The notes under the pieces are model-generated. The model was not told the origin of the DNA and searched no databases. It worked only from the letters and a program-made list of their open reading frames with translations. Shown here piece by piece: positions 37,773 to 47,177 of a DNA stretch of 64,000 bases. The stretch is from Paraliobacillus quinghaiensis (lineage in GTDB: Bacteria > Bacillota > Bacilli > Bacillales > Amphibacillaceae): contig NZ_QJSH01000009.1 of assembly GCF_003426025.1 (NCBI RefSeq), forward strand, positions 1 to 64,000, written 5' to 3'. Both the position numbers and the translations under genes were made by a program. Within the stretch, counting starts at the first letter, position 1, and each line of letters opens with the position of its first letter.

Positions 37773-38999
37773 ATGCCAAAGCAACTGAAAGAAAAGTATA
37801 GCCCATTGTATTTTCTAGCAGCATTAGGTAGTGGCGGATTAGCGGTTTCATTCTTTATGTATTTAATGTTTATGGTAAAACACACAGGCAGACCAATGGC
37901 AAATTTTGAGCACGTTTCAGCAGCAATAAGCGGGAATAATATTTTACTATCGATTACAGTTGTTATTGCCCTATTGGGAATTATTTATTTTGGTATCAAG
38001 CATATCCAGCTATTAATTTGGAATATGCAAGAATACCGTCTCTATAAGCGTACGTCTGCGTACAAATATTTGCGTAATTCAAACGCAGAAGTTTCACTTA
38101 TGGCTATTCCATTAACGCTTGGGATGACGATAAATGTGTTGTTTATAGTGGGAGCTGTTTTTGTTCCTAATTTATGGAGTGTGGTGGAGTACTTGTTTCC
38201 AGTTGCTTTACTAGGTTTTATGGGAGTTGGGGTATATGCACTTATGATCTTTAAGGATTATTTTACTCGATTCATGATTCATGGAGATCTAGATTTCGTC
38301 AACAACAACAACTTGAGCCATATGCTCACCGTATTCGCCTTCTCTATGATTTCAGTAGGATTTGCAGCGCCAGCAGCGATGAGTCATACATTAGCAACTT
38401 TTGTGATTGGGTTAGTTATGTCTTTATTCTTTGCAAGTCTTGCTCTATTGTTAATGGGAATCAAGATGGTGCTAGGTTTTAAATCGATTTTCAAACAAGG
38501 AATTGATAAGGTTGGTAGTCCGAGTGTCTGGATCTCTATCCCTATTCTCACCCTCTTAGGTATTACATTTGTACGTCTATACATGGGGGTGAGTCATAAC
38601 TTGCTTCATGTGCAAAGTCCGTCAGCTTTACCAGTGTTTTTAGTACTAGTTGTTTTAGTATCCTTGCAAATCATGTTTGGATTCATCGGCTATTCTGTAT
38701 TGAAGAACATTAATTACTTTAAAGATTACGTTCAAGGTCCACACAAAAGTCCTGGAAGCTTTGCACTTATTTGCCCTGGAGTAGCCTTTATGGTTTTAGG
38801 GATGTTCTTTATACATTGGGGATTTGTAAAAAACGGTATCGTTACCCAATTTTCTCCTATTTATTTTGCTATGCTCCTTCCATTCATCTATGTGCAAATA
38901 AAAACAATTGTAACCTTATTTAAGTTAAACCGAAAACTATTAAAAGAAGATAAACAAAAAACAGTGATTTCTGATGAAAATATTTATCAGGGAGTTTAA
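37773..38999 (+). CDS. ten-TM membrane protein, TDT/TsoY-like
   Basis: The 408-residue protein has about ten membrane helices. Notable are LAALGSGGLAVSFFMYLMFM at the start and paired small-residue helices such as FAFSMISVGFAAPAAM. The layout resembles the tellurite-resistance/dicarboxylate (SLAC1-type anion channel) family, and I believe the closest named group is TsoY. That assignment is from memory and tentative. The promoter holds a CsoR/CstR-like operator, which would fit a role in sulfur-species or copper stress. The RBS is weak (GGATGGGG). It lies between ligD and a methyltransferase gene in an accessory block. Confidence 0.6.
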   Translation: MPKQLKEKYSPLYFLAALGSGGLAVSFFMYLMFMVKHTGRPMANFEHVSAAISGNNILLSITVVIALLGIIYFGIKHIQLLIWNMQEYRLYKRTSAYKYLRNSNAEVSLMAIPLTLGMTINVLFIVGAVFVPNLWSVVEYLFPVALLGFMGVGVYALMIFKDYFTRFMIHGDLDFVNNNNLSHMLTVFAFSMISVGFAAPAAMSHTLATFVIGLVMSLFFASLALLLMGIKMVLGFKSIFKQGIDKVGSPSVWISIPILTLLGITFVRLYMGVSHNLLHVQSPSALPVFLVLVVLVSLQIMFGFIGYSVLKNINYFKDYVQGPHKSPGSFALICPGVAFMVLGMFFIHWGFVKNGIVTQFSPIYFAMLLPFIYVQIKTIVTLFKLNRKLLKEDKQKTVISDENIYQGV

Positions 39000-39014
39000 T
39001 AGAAGCTAAGTCAA

Positions 39015-39047
39015 AAGGCGCTCTTATCTTAGATAAGAGCCTTTTTG
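39015..39047 (+). terminator. terminator of the ten-TM protein gene
   Basis: GGC(GC)TCTTATC pairs with GATAAGAGCC, with a two-base bulge, followed by TTTTT. Confidence 0.75.
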
Positions 39048-39264
39048 TTTGCCATAATCAAAGTAATGAATAATCATATGCAGCTCTCACAATCGATCCT
39101 AAATCCACCCAAAAAGAATTGTTTAACCTCTAAGCACGACATATTAGTCCCAAAAAGAATAATGCCTGGTTTCTCATAAGTGTCTTGTTGAATTTACAGG
39201 AAATTTTAGTATTTTGTTGAAATAATATAATAGGTCTATTTTAGAAGAGGGAGAGGAAAAATAT

Positions 39265-40071
39265 ATGAATTTAGAAGAAAATAAAAATAAAATAGAAACA
39301 AATAAGATTGCATGGGGTAAAATTGCTCAACAACATTACGAGCACTTTAAAATGAGGTTAGTGAAAGAGGACTACAAATTAAACCCTATAGTTGAGGAAG
39401 AGCTAGGTGATATCGCTGGTAAGAAAATTCTTCATCTACAATGTAATACTGGGGCTGATACTATTCTTTTGGCCCAAAAGGGAGCTATCGTTACAGGTGT
39501 GGATTTAGTTCCTGAGAACATTTGCTATGCAAAAAAATTAGCGAAAGATTTTGAGGTGAATAATGTAAATTTTGTTGAATCTGATGTTCTCAAGCTGATG
39601 GAAGTTCATGAAGGAGAATATGATATAGTAATGACAACTGATGGAGTTTTGGGTTGGTTACCAGATTTAAATAAGTGGGGTAAAGTTGTAGCACATTTTC
39701 TTAAAGAGGAAGGTTTCTTTTATTTACATGATGGGCATCCTTTTATGATGATCTTTGATGAGGATGCTTTATCTCAAGGTGATTTGATCCCTACATACCC
39801 TTATTTCGATTTGACAGCTGACATAGATGGATTTATTGGAGGATATGCCTCCGAAGCTAAAGAAGCAGAAAACTACTTTTGGGGGCACCAATTAAGCACA
39901 ATTATCAACGGTCTTTTAAGTGGAAACCTGTATGTGTCGTATATTAAAGAGTATGATAGATGTGCTCCAGGAATGAGTGGAAGTGCAGTGGATGAACATG
40001 GTATGAGTTATTATCCTGAACTAGATGGTAAAATACCTTTGGTTTTAAGTTTGAAAGCAGAGAAAAAGTAA
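39265..40071 (+). CDS. class I SAM-dependent methyltransferase
   Basis: The 268-residue protein has the Rossmann methyltransferase core. Motif I is KKILHLQCNTGADTILLAQKG, with Q-C-N in place of the usual D/E-x-G-x-G. Motif II is VTGVDLVPENI, and the post-motif segment is DIVMTTDGVLGWLPDLNKW. It resembles UbiE/Methyltransf_25-type small-molecule methyltransferases. The substrate cannot be told. A strong GGGAGAGG RBS precedes it. It is single, flanked by terminators, at the end of the accessory block before rpsD. Confidence 0.8.
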   Translation: MNLEENKNKIETNKIAWGKIAQQHYEHFKMRLVKEDYKLNPIVEEELGDIAGKKILHLQCNTGADTILLAQKGAIVTGVDLVPENICYAKKLAKDFEVNNVNFVESDVLKLMEVHEGEYDIVMTTDGVLGWLPDLNKWGKVVAHFLKEEGFFYLHDGHPFMMIFDEDALSQGDLIPTYPYFDLTADIDGFIGGYASEAKEAENYFWGHQLSTIINGLLSGNLYVSYIKEYDRCAPGMSGSAVDEHGMSYYPELDGKIPLVLSLKAEKK

Positions 40072-40124
40072 AAATAAAAATAAAAACAAAAGGATAGTAC
40101 TTTTCTTGCAATTTAATCAAAAAT

Positions 40125-40171
40125 AAAATCCCCCTGATACATTGTATAAAACAATGTATCAGGGGGATTTT
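40125..40171. terminator. bidirectional terminator methyltransferase / rpsD
   Basis: A perfect 21-bp stem (40125-40145 with 40151-40171) including CCCCCTGATACATTGT, with a five-base loop and T/A-runs on both sides, is the strongest hairpin in the window. Confidence 0.9.
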
Positions 40172-40182
40172 GTAAATATAGA

Positions 40183-40785
40183 TTAACGTGAGTAGAACTC
40201 AACGATAAGTGCTTCGTTAATCTCAGCAGGTAGTTCAGAACGCTCAGGTAAGCGAGTGTACGTACCTTCTAATTTGTCTGCATCGAATGAAACGTATTCT
40301 GGTACGAATGCGTTAGCTTCAATCGCTTCAGCAACAATGTTTAGCTTTTGTGACTTCTCACGTAGACCAATTACTTGTCCAGGAGCTACACTGTAAGAAG
40401 GAATATCAACACGACTTCCGTCTACAGTAATGTGTCCGTGGTTAACTAATTGACGTGCTTGTGCACGAGTACGTGCAAGACCTAAACGGTAAACAATGTT
40501 ATCCAAACGAGATTCTAATAGAATCATGAAAGTTTCACCATGAATACCTTTCATGTGACCAGCTTTGTCGAATAAGTTACGGAATTGGCGTTCGTTAACA
40601 CCATACATGAAGCGAAGTTTTTGCTTCTCTTGTAGTTGTAAACCATATTCTGAAAGCTTTCTACGTTGATTTGCACCATGTTGACCTGGTGGGTAAGGGC
40701 GTTTATCTAATTCTTTCCCTGTACCAGTTAATGAAATTCCGAGACGACGAGACTTTTTCCATACAGGACCTGTATAGCGAGCCAT
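40183..40785 (-). CDS. rpsD: 30S ribosomal protein S4
   Basis: The 200-residue S4 starts [19 protein letters not shown], continues [19 protein letters not shown], and has the S4 RNA-binding domain ([21 protein letters not shown]). It nucleates assembly of the 30S body and, in Bacillus, represses its own mRNA through the leader. The zinc-binding cysteines found in some S4 paralogues are absent, so this is the Cys-minus type. It is monocistronic on the minus strand with its own promoter and a strong terminator. Confidence 0.98.
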   Translation of the reverse strand: MARYTGPVWKKSRRLGISLTGTGKELDKRPYPPGQHGANQRRKLSEYGLQLQEKQKLRFMYGVNERQFRNLFDKAGHMKGIHGETFMILLESRLDNIVYRLGLARTRAQARQLVNHGHITVDGSRVDIPSYSVAPGQVIGLREKSQKLNIVAEAIEANAFVPEYVSFDADKLEGTYTRLPERSELPAEINEALIVEFYSR

Positions 40786-40970
40786 TATGCATCTTCTCCT
40801 TTATATATTGGATTTGCATAAAATAAGACAGAGTGTTCCATGATCGCATGACATTTTGTTTTCATGTACCATCGCTCCAGCAGCAGAGAGTTACACGATA
40901 CACCTTACTTTTAAAAGATAAGGAACAAAATGAACAAACGGTGGTTCACATAGGCTACCTTTTTTACACA
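40786..40970 (-). promoter_or_regulatory. rpsD leader, likely S4 autoregulatory site
   Basis: About 185 transcribed bases precede rpsD. They contain potential pairings around GTAACTCTCTGCTGCTGGAGCGATGGTAC-type sequence (40850-40900 on the minus strand). S4 leader autoregulation is established in B. subtilis. I infer it here from position and structure without a full fold. Confidence 0.5.
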
Positions 40971-40976
40971 AAGTTC

Positions 40977-41005
40977 ATTATATGACTTTTTGCACATGAA
41001 GTCAA
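40977..41005 (-). promoter_or_regulatory. strong sigma-A promoter of rpsD
   Basis: On the minus strand TTGACT (41005-41000) and TATAAT (40982-40977) are separated by exactly 17 bases. The remaining bases to dgcP (41006-41183) hold no gene. Confidence 0.85.
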
Positions 41006-41183
41006 TAGAGAAAGATTTTTAATATAGTTGTGAGAAATTTGTCCTATTTTATTGGTAGGAAAATAACAAGTAATGCTTTATAATAGATAATAGAACATAT
41101 TCTATAAAAGAGTAATATCTATCATGCTTATAACAACCTTTGTAAGATGTGACATTAAGTTAAAAACAGTAGGTGAGGGAACA

Positions 41184-43061
41184 ATGAAAATTAATTATAT
41201 GGTTGCTAAAGATAGATTCCATAAGCTATTTCCAAAAGGTGCTATTTCTACCATGCATAATCAGGAAGAGATGATTGAAAAGATAGTTAGAGAAATTAAA
41301 TATCTTACATATGCCTCACATGTTGCAGTATATTTGTATGATCGTTGGAAAGATGATTTTAAATTAGCTAAAACAAATGCTGAGGAAGACAACTTATTAA
41401 TAAAGCACTTGATTACAGATGGTTTTTTTAATAAGCAAGTAAATAAAAGCTTTCATTCAGAATTTAATATTTATAATGGACAATCCGCATTTCATAACAC
41501 CTACGAGTACCCAACATTCTTAGTTCCCCTAAATAACAACAATTCTAAAGTTGGCTTTATGTTAATTGCCTTTGATGAGGAAGTGGATGATAATGATCAT
41601 TTCTATTGCTTTTTGGAGGAAATAGCATCTGAAACAAATAGCCTGTTAAGCAGTTTAGATGATTATTCACTAATGATGGAACAAGCAAATAAATATGAAT
41701 TAATGTACAGTGTAACTCAAAAATTTCATTCAACTATGAATACAAATGATGTGTTGACGGAAATAGTCAACACCATACGTTATATATATCCTGAATTTAG
41801 ATGCAACTTGTTTTTATCTAGTGACTATCAAAATGATAAAAATCTACCAGTTAAGCGGTTGATTTATAATGAGGAGTTTGCTGAAAAGTTAAGTGTACAG
41901 GCCTTTTTGACAGGAGACATAAAATTAGAGATGCTTAAGGGTAAAACACGTTTATTTGCACCATTACACGGAAAACAAGGAATTTATGGTGTATTACAAA
42001 TTACAGCATATGATATCTCTAAATTTCCAGAAAGTGATATTGAATTTATTCGATTATTAGCCAGTACAGCAGGAAATGCATTAGAAAATGCACAATTGTA
42101 TCAGCAATCAAATCAACTCATTGCAGATTTGCAATTAATAAACGAAATCTCACACAATTTAAACTCAAATTTACGCTTGACTGAAACAACAATATTTATG
42201 AGGGAACAATTTAAACAATCATTTCATGCTGAGGAAGTTGGTTTTGTTCTATTAAATGAAGAGAATCAGAAGTATAATCTCCTGGATGAGTCAACAACAT
42301 TTTTTCATACACCACTAGCAGAGGATTTTTTAGATGACATGCTTCTTATAATAAAAGAAAAAAAGGATGCAATTTTTATTGGAGATTTCTCTAGTAAGTA
42401 TCCAAATAGATTCTTTGGTTTGAAATCAGTGATGGTAATACCTATGGTACAGTCTTGCCAATTAAAGGGTGTAATTATTCTTTTACATCAAAATCCGTAT
42501 TTTTTCTCTTTTGATAGTTTTAAATTAATTAAGTCAATCGTACATCATTCAACATTAGCCTTTGTCAATTCAATGTTACGAGAGCAATTAGAAAAGCTTG
42601 TTATTACTGATTATTTAACAGGGTTATATTCTCGTAAGTATTTGGATGAGAAGTGCAAACAACATCTGGAAGTAGATAGTAAAGGTGTATTTTTGTTAAT
42701 TGATATTGACGATTTCAAACAAATTAATGATACGTATGGACATGATGTTGGTGATGAATTAATTATTCAAGTGGCAACAATCATACGTGAAAATATAGAA
42801 AATAAAGGATTTACTGCAAGGTGGGGTGGTGAGGAATTAGCGGTCTATTTACCAGAATCTTCTGTTGAGAACGGTTTGCAAGAGGCTTCTGATTTAGTAT
42901 TGATGATTGAAGCAAATACACAGCCTAAAATTACTGTCTCAATTGGTATTGCGCATTGGGACCAGAACAATCCAGAGAAAATGCAGTCTATCTTTGACCG
43001 TGCAGATCGTTCCCTATATGAGGCGAAACGTTTAGGGAAAAATGGAGTAGCTAAGATATAA
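41184..43061 (+). CDS. dgcP: GAF-GGDEF diguanylate cyclase (DgcP/YtrP)
   Basis: The 625-residue cytosolic protein has GAF-like sensor regions (about residues 20-160, 180-320 and 325-465) and a C-terminal GGDEF domain. The active-site loop reads RWGGEELAVYL (GGEEF-type), and the substrate helix LLIDIDDFKQINDTYGHDVGD is intact, so c-di-GMP synthesis is likely. I do not see a clear RxxD inhibitory site five residues before the loop. The start at MKINYM has GTGAGGG upstream, shortening the longest frame by 20 residues. Synteny (rpsD, ytrP, ytsP, ezrA) matches B. subtilis. Confidence 0.9.
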   Translation: MKINYMVAKDRFHKLFPKGAISTMHNQEEMIEKIVREIKYLTYASHVAVYLYDRWKDDFKLAKTNAEEDNLLIKHLITDGFFNKQVNKSFHSEFNIYNGQSAFHNTYEYPTFLVPLNNNNSKVGFMLIAFDEEVDDNDHFYCFLEEIASETNSLLSSLDDYSLMMEQANKYELMYSVTQKFHSTMNTNDVLTEIVNTIRYIYPEFRCNLFLSSDYQNDKNLPVKRLIYNEEFAEKLSVQAFLTGDIKLEMLKGKTRLFAPLHGKQGIYGVLQITAYDISKFPESDIEFIRLLASTAGNALENAQLYQQSNQLIADLQLINEISHNLNSNLRLTETTIFMREQFKQSFHAEEVGFVLLNEENQKYNLLDESTTFFHTPLAEDFLDDMLLIIKEKKDAIFIGDFSSKYPNRFFGLKSVMVIPMVQSCQLKGVIILLHQNPYFFSFDSFKLIKSIVHHSTLAFVNSMLREQLEKLVITDYLTGLYSRKYLDEKCKQHLEVDSKGVFLLIDIDDFKQINDTYGHDVGDELIIQVATIIRENIENKGFTARWGGEELAVYLPESSVENGLQEASDLVLMIEANTQPKITVSIGIAHWDQNNPEKMQSIFDRADRSLYEAKRLGKNGVAKI

Positions 43062-43067
43062 GAAAGA

Positions 43068-43098
43068 AACAGCCCCTTAAGAAATTAAGGAGGCTGTT
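43068..43098. terminator. bidirectional terminator dgcP / ytsP
   Basis: AACAGCCCCTTAA pairs with TTAAGGAGGCTGTT (one mismatch region), loop GAAA, between convergent genes. Confidence 0.75.
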
Positions 43099-43101
43099 TT
43101 C

Positions 43102-43581
43102 TTATAAATAACCCTCAAGAATCCCAGTGAATTCTTCTAGGTATTTCTGGTCAAGTGAATCAAATCGATCTTTATTTGGACTGTCAATATCTAATACGCC
43201 GATAACTTCTTCATTCACAATAATTGGCACAACAATTTCAGATTGACTTGCAGCGTCACAAGCTATATGACCAGGGAATTGGTGTACATCAGCAATTCTT
43301 TGTGTTTTACGTTCGCTAACAGCTGTGCCGCAAACCCCTTTTCCAACTGCAATGCGTACACAGGCTGGTAAACCTTGAAATGGTCCTAATACTAGCTCCC
43401 CCTCTTTAAGAAGATAGAAGCCTACCCAATTAATATCTGACAAAAATTGATTTAATAAGGCAGCAGCATTGGATAGGTTAGCAACGATGTCTTTTTCATC
43501 CTCTATTAATGCTTCCAATTGTTTTAATAAAAGTTGGTAATCTTTTTCTGGTGAATTTGTGTAGGACACACTATTAAACAT
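43102..43581 (-). CDS. ytsP: free methionine-(R)-sulfoxide reductase, GAF type (YtsP)
   Basis: The 159-residue single GAF domain has the three catalytic cysteines of the fRMsr family (PACVRIAVGKGVCGTA, then HIACDAASQSEIVVP). It also has the closing VIGVLDIDSPNKDRFD strand. It should reduce free Met-R-sulfoxide to methionine with thioredoxin. The start MFNSVSYTN has GGGGAG upstream; ten extra codons of the longest frame are rejected. It is convergent to dgcP and divergent from ezrA. Confidence 0.92.
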   Translation of the reverse strand: MFNSVSYTNSPEKDYQLLLKQLEALIEDEKDIVANLSNAAALLNQFLSDINWVGFYLLKEGELVLGPFQGLPACVRIAVGKGVCGTAVSERKTQRIADVHQFPGHIACDAASQSEIVVPIIVNEEVIGVLDIDSPNKDRFDSLDQKYLEEFTGILEGYL

Positions 43582-43843
43582 GATATCTCTCCCCTTTTTT
43601 AGTAAGAGCAATCTTACAATGAATCTTATTATATCTTACAGATTTTCACCAGTCCAATTGTTTACTTATTTGATATTAACAAGAAAAATGTCTAGTAGAT
43701 AAATAATTTATTTATTTTTTAGCAAAAATATGTCGTATCATGGTATCATATGGTTAATACATAAAATTTTAATTAACAAGTTAGAAGCAATAGTAATCAT
43801 TAGGTTTATTTGAGTTTAAGTTGTTTAAGGGGGATTAACAAAC

Positions 43844-45544
43844 ATGGTTGCCTATATCATAGGGGTTATTCTCGTTATAATCACGTTGATTATTATCGGA
43901 TTAATATTACGAAAAAAGGTATATGATGAAGTAGATAGACACGAGAGCTGGAAAATGGACATTATGAACCGAAATGTAACAACAGAATTACAGCGGATTA
44001 AAAGTTTAAATTTGTCAGGTGAAACACAGGAAAAATTTGAAGAGTGGAAAAATAGCTGGGATTATATTCTTACAAGAGAATTGCCTGATATAGAAGAATT
44101 TTTATTAGATGCGGAAGAAGCCGCAGATCGCTTTCGAATAGCAACTGCTAAGAAAAACTTAAAAACAGTTGAACAGACTTTACAAACAGTTGAAACTACT
44201 ATTGAGCAAATGTTTAATGAATTAGATGAGTTACTTGATTCTGAAAAACAAAGCAGAAAAGAAGTAGAAGAAGTCCAACCGAAAATTAAAGAATTACGAA
44301 GAGAATTATTACGAAATCGTCATCAATATGGAAAGGCAGAAATTCGCTTTGAAGTTGAAATCGATGACCTACAGCAGCTATTGGATCAATACTTTGCTTC
44401 AATTGATTCAGGAAATTACTCTGAAGCAAAACAATATGTTGATGAACTAAAAACAAATATGCAGATGTTATCTGAAAAAATTGAAGAGTTTCCTGTCATT
44501 TACAAAAAATGTAACCGCGAAATTCCTCATCAAATAGACAAATTGTTAACTGGCGTAAAACAAATGAAGGATGAAGGCTATCGAATTGGACACCTAGGAT
44601 TTGAAAGAGAGTTAAAAAGTTATCAGGATCAATTAACGAAATGTGTTGATCAACTTGAAAAAGGTGATGTAGCTGATATTAATGAGTTGCTGGAATCAAT
44701 TGAAGAACGGATAACGGAAATTTACAATATATTAGAAAAAGAAGCACACGCAAGATCTTATGTTGAGAAAAATCTAGTAGACTTTAAAAAAATGATTAGT
44801 GATGTTTCGAGTGATTTTGAAGCTACAAATGAAGAAGTTAAAAATTTACAACAGACATACTATTTAGAAGAAAGTGATCTAGAATTACATTCAAACTTAG
44901 AGAAGTGGATTCGTCAGATACAACAGCAATTTGAAGAGTTAGAAGCGGATCTAGAAAATGAAAAACGGACTTACATGGCTCTTAGTGATCATTTAGAAAC
45001 TACCTATCAAGATTTACAACAGTTACAAACGTCACATCAGGATTTTAAAGAGCAGGTTCGTACAATTCGAAAAGATGAAATAAACGCAAAACAGAAAGTT
45101 GATACATTAAAAAAGCAGCTATTCAATACAAACCGCAAATTGCAAAAAAGTAATATTCCAGGTGTGCCTGCATTTTTATGGATTCAGTTAGACGAAGCTA
45201 CAGAAAAAAGCAGTTTAGTTATTGATAAACTAGAGAGACAACCACTTGATATGGGCGAAGTGCAATATGCTTTAGAAGAGGCTGAAGCTTCTGTTCAAAC
45301 AATGATTGAACAAACTAATCTAGTTTTAGATCAAGCATATTTAGTGGAAACAATCATACAGTATGCGAATCGATACCGTAGTAAATATCCTTTACTAGCA
45401 GCGAAGTTATCAGAATCTGAAAAGCTGTTTAGAGATTATGCTTATGAAGAATCTCTTGAAACAGCAGCTAACGCATTAGAAGAGATTGAACCCGGCTCCC
45501 TAAAACGTTTAGAGTCTTTGATACAAGTTCAAGTACCAAGTTAG
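43844..45544 (+). CDS. ezrA: septation ring regulator EzrA
   Basis: The 566-residue protein has an N-terminal membrane helix (AYIIGVILVIITLIIIGLIL) facing the cytosol with four to five spectrin-like coiled-coil repeats. The conserved HESWKMDIMNRNVTTELQRI and EKFEEW near the start are EzrA hallmarks. EzrA limits FtsZ rings to mid-cell and links them to wall synthesis. Length is typical. It is followed after 12 bases by a small membrane protein gene. Confidence 0.97.
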   Translation: MVAYIIGVILVIITLIIIGLILRKKVYDEVDRHESWKMDIMNRNVTTELQRIKSLNLSGETQEKFEEWKNSWDYILTRELPDIEEFLLDAEEAADRFRIATAKKNLKTVEQTLQTVETTIEQMFNELDELLDSEKQSRKEVEEVQPKIKELRRELLRNRHQYGKAEIRFEVEIDDLQQLLDQYFASIDSGNYSEAKQYVDELKTNMQMLSEKIEEFPVIYKKCNREIPHQIDKLLTGVKQMKDEGYRIGHLGFERELKSYQDQLTKCVDQLEKGDVADINELLESIEERITEIYNILEKEAHARSYVEKNLVDFKKMISDVSSDFEATNEEVKNLQQTYYLEESDLELHSNLEKWIRQIQQQFEELEADLENEKRTYMALSDHLETTYQDLQQLQTSHQDFKEQVRTIRKDEINAKQKVDTLKKQLFNTNRKLQKSNIPGVPAFLWIQLDEATEKSSLVIDKLERQPLDMGEVQYALEEAEASVQTMIEQTNLVLDQAYLVETIIQYANRYRSKYPLLAAKLSESEKLFRDYAYEESLETAANALEEIEPGSLKRLESLIQVQVPS

Positions 45545-45556
45545 GGTGATTAGAAT

Positions 45557-45874
45557 ATGAAAAAATGGATGGTTATTGGGCTTAGCTCTTCAATAATTAT
45601 TGTATGGATATCCTTCTTTTTTGTATTACTTGGAAAAGAGACACCACAATTGGCTGGTCAGCAACATGCAATATCCGTTCGAGAAAAAGTTGTCTTAAGT
45701 AAGAATCTAAGGATATTTGAAACAACTCATCTAATAAATGAAGATCCTAACACAAATATAAACCTAACGGATCAACAAACAATAGACACAACTAATGTTT
45801 TATATGATTTTGAACAAGGAAATAGTGTATCAATTGATGAGCTATTGAGCGCATTGAATATTGAAACAGAGTAA
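45557..45874 (+). CDS. small membrane-anchored protein of unknown function
   Basis: The 105-residue protein has one N-terminal hydrophobic segment (MVIGLSSSIIIVWISFFFVLL), either a membrane anchor or an uncleaved signal. It is followed by a short polar extracellular part ending in SIDELLSALNIETE. I do not recognise a family. It sits 12 bases after ezrA with RBS GGTGAT and is ended by a hairpin (45888-45920), so it is probably co-transcribed with ezrA and may act at the division site; that is inference from position. Confidence 0.65.
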   Translation: MKKWMVIGLSSSIIIVWISFFFVLLGKETPQLAGQQHAISVREKVVLSKNLRIFETTHLINEDPNTNINLTDQQTIDTTNVLYDFEQGNSVSIDELLSALNIETE

Positions 45875-45887
45875 CTGTCGGTTACAG

Positions 45888-45921
45888 AAAGTCCCTTGCT
45901 AATGTATAGTAAGGGACTTTT
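45888..45921 (+). terminator. terminator of ezrA unit
   Basis: AAAGTCCCTT pairs with AAGGGACTTT. Confidence 0.75.
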
Positions 45922-46037
45922 ATGTGAGACTCTCTTATAGTGTGTTCATTGTAGTTAAAACATCGGATAAAGACTTTCCCTCATGTGTAATCTATGTTAA
46001 GATGTTTCAATGCAAAAAGGAATTTAAGGAGATTATA

Positions 46038-47177
46038 ATGATTTACTTTGATAATAGTGCAACAACGAAACCATTTCCAGAGGTGCTGGAAAGTTTTCTG
46101 AAAGTTTCACAGCAATTTTATGGTAATCCATCATCGATTCACCGCTTTGGAATTGATGCAGAAAATCTTTTGAGGAAAGCTCAAAATCAAGCTTCCGAGT
46201 TATTTGGAGTTGAACAAGAAGAAATTGTATTCACTTCTGGCGGTACTGAGGGAAATAACATGGCAATTAAGGGGATAGCGCTAGCCCATCAAAATAAAGG
46301 AAGACATATAATTACAACAGAGATTGAACATCCTTCCGTAATAGAGGCATGTAAGTCATTAGAGACATTAGGCTTTACAGTTACTTATTTACCAGTAGAC
46401 AGTAACGGTATAGTGAAATTTGCAGATGTTAAACAAGCAATTACAAAAGAAACAATCTTGGTTAGTATTATGCATGTCAATAATGAATTAGGAACAATTC
46501 AACCCGTTGAAGCTATTGGAAAGATGCTAAAAGAGATGCCGAGAATATATTTCCACGTAGATCATGTTCAAGGGTATGGTAAAATCCCATTAGATATGAA
46601 TGGAACTGGGATTGATTTATGTACAGTATCTGGCCACAAAATCCACGGCTTAAAGGGAACGGGATTATTGTATGTAAAAAAAGGCACAAAATTATTTCCG
46701 TTATTACATGGTGGAAATCAACAAAGTAATTTGCGATCTGGTACAGAAAACTTAGCTGGTATTGTATCTTTGGTCAAAGCCATGCGTCTTATAACTGAAA
46801 AGTCAAAAACACACAGTGAGTATCTCAAAGAGTTAAATCAACAACTGCGAGCAGAGCTGTTAGCAATATCCTTTATAAAAATCAACACAATTGAGGATCA
46901 AGCACCACACATATTAAACATCTCTATTCCAGGATATAAACCTGAAGTAATTATCCATGCTCTAGGAGAAAGAGATATTTTTATATCAACAAAGTCTGCT
47001 TGTTCTTCAAAAAAAACTGATGAGAGTGCAGTTCTAAAAGCTGTTGGCTTTTCACATGATCGAACAATATCCGCATTACGAATTAGTTTATCTTATTATA
47101 ATACAAAAGAGGAAATTGAATTATTTAGTCGCTCGTTACAAAGAGTAGTACAACAATTGAGTAAAGTTATGGGGTAG
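46038..47177 (+). CDS. cysteine desulfurase (NifS/IscS family)
   Basis: The 379-residue PLP enzyme has FDNSATTKPFPEV at the N-terminus, the PLP-binding Lys in VSGHKIHGLKGTG and the catalytic Cys in STKSACSSK. It takes sulfur from cysteine as persulfide. The next gene is thiI, separated by no bases, so this is the NifZ-type desulfurase that supplies ThiI for 4-thiouridine in tRNA (and possibly thiamine). The start MIYFDN has TAAGGAG upstream; 38 extra codons of the longest frame are rejected. Confidence 0.94.
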   Translation: MIYFDNSATTKPFPEVLESFLKVSQQFYGNPSSIHRFGIDAENLLRKAQNQASELFGVEQEEIVFTSGGTEGNNMAIKGIALAHQNKGRHIITTEIEHPSVIEACKSLETLGFTVTYLPVDSNGIVKFADVKQAITKETILVSIMHVNNELGTIQPVEAIGKMLKEMPRIYFHVDHVQGYGKIPLDMNGTGIDLCTVSGHKIHGLKGTGLLYVKKGTKLFPLLHGGNQQSNLRSGTENLAGIVSLVKAMRLITEKSKTHSEYLKELNQQLRAELLAISFIKINTIEDQAPHILNISIPGYKPEVIIHALGERDIFISTKSACSSKKTDESAVLKAVGFSHDRTISALRISLSYYNTKEEIELFSRSLQRVVQQLSKVMG

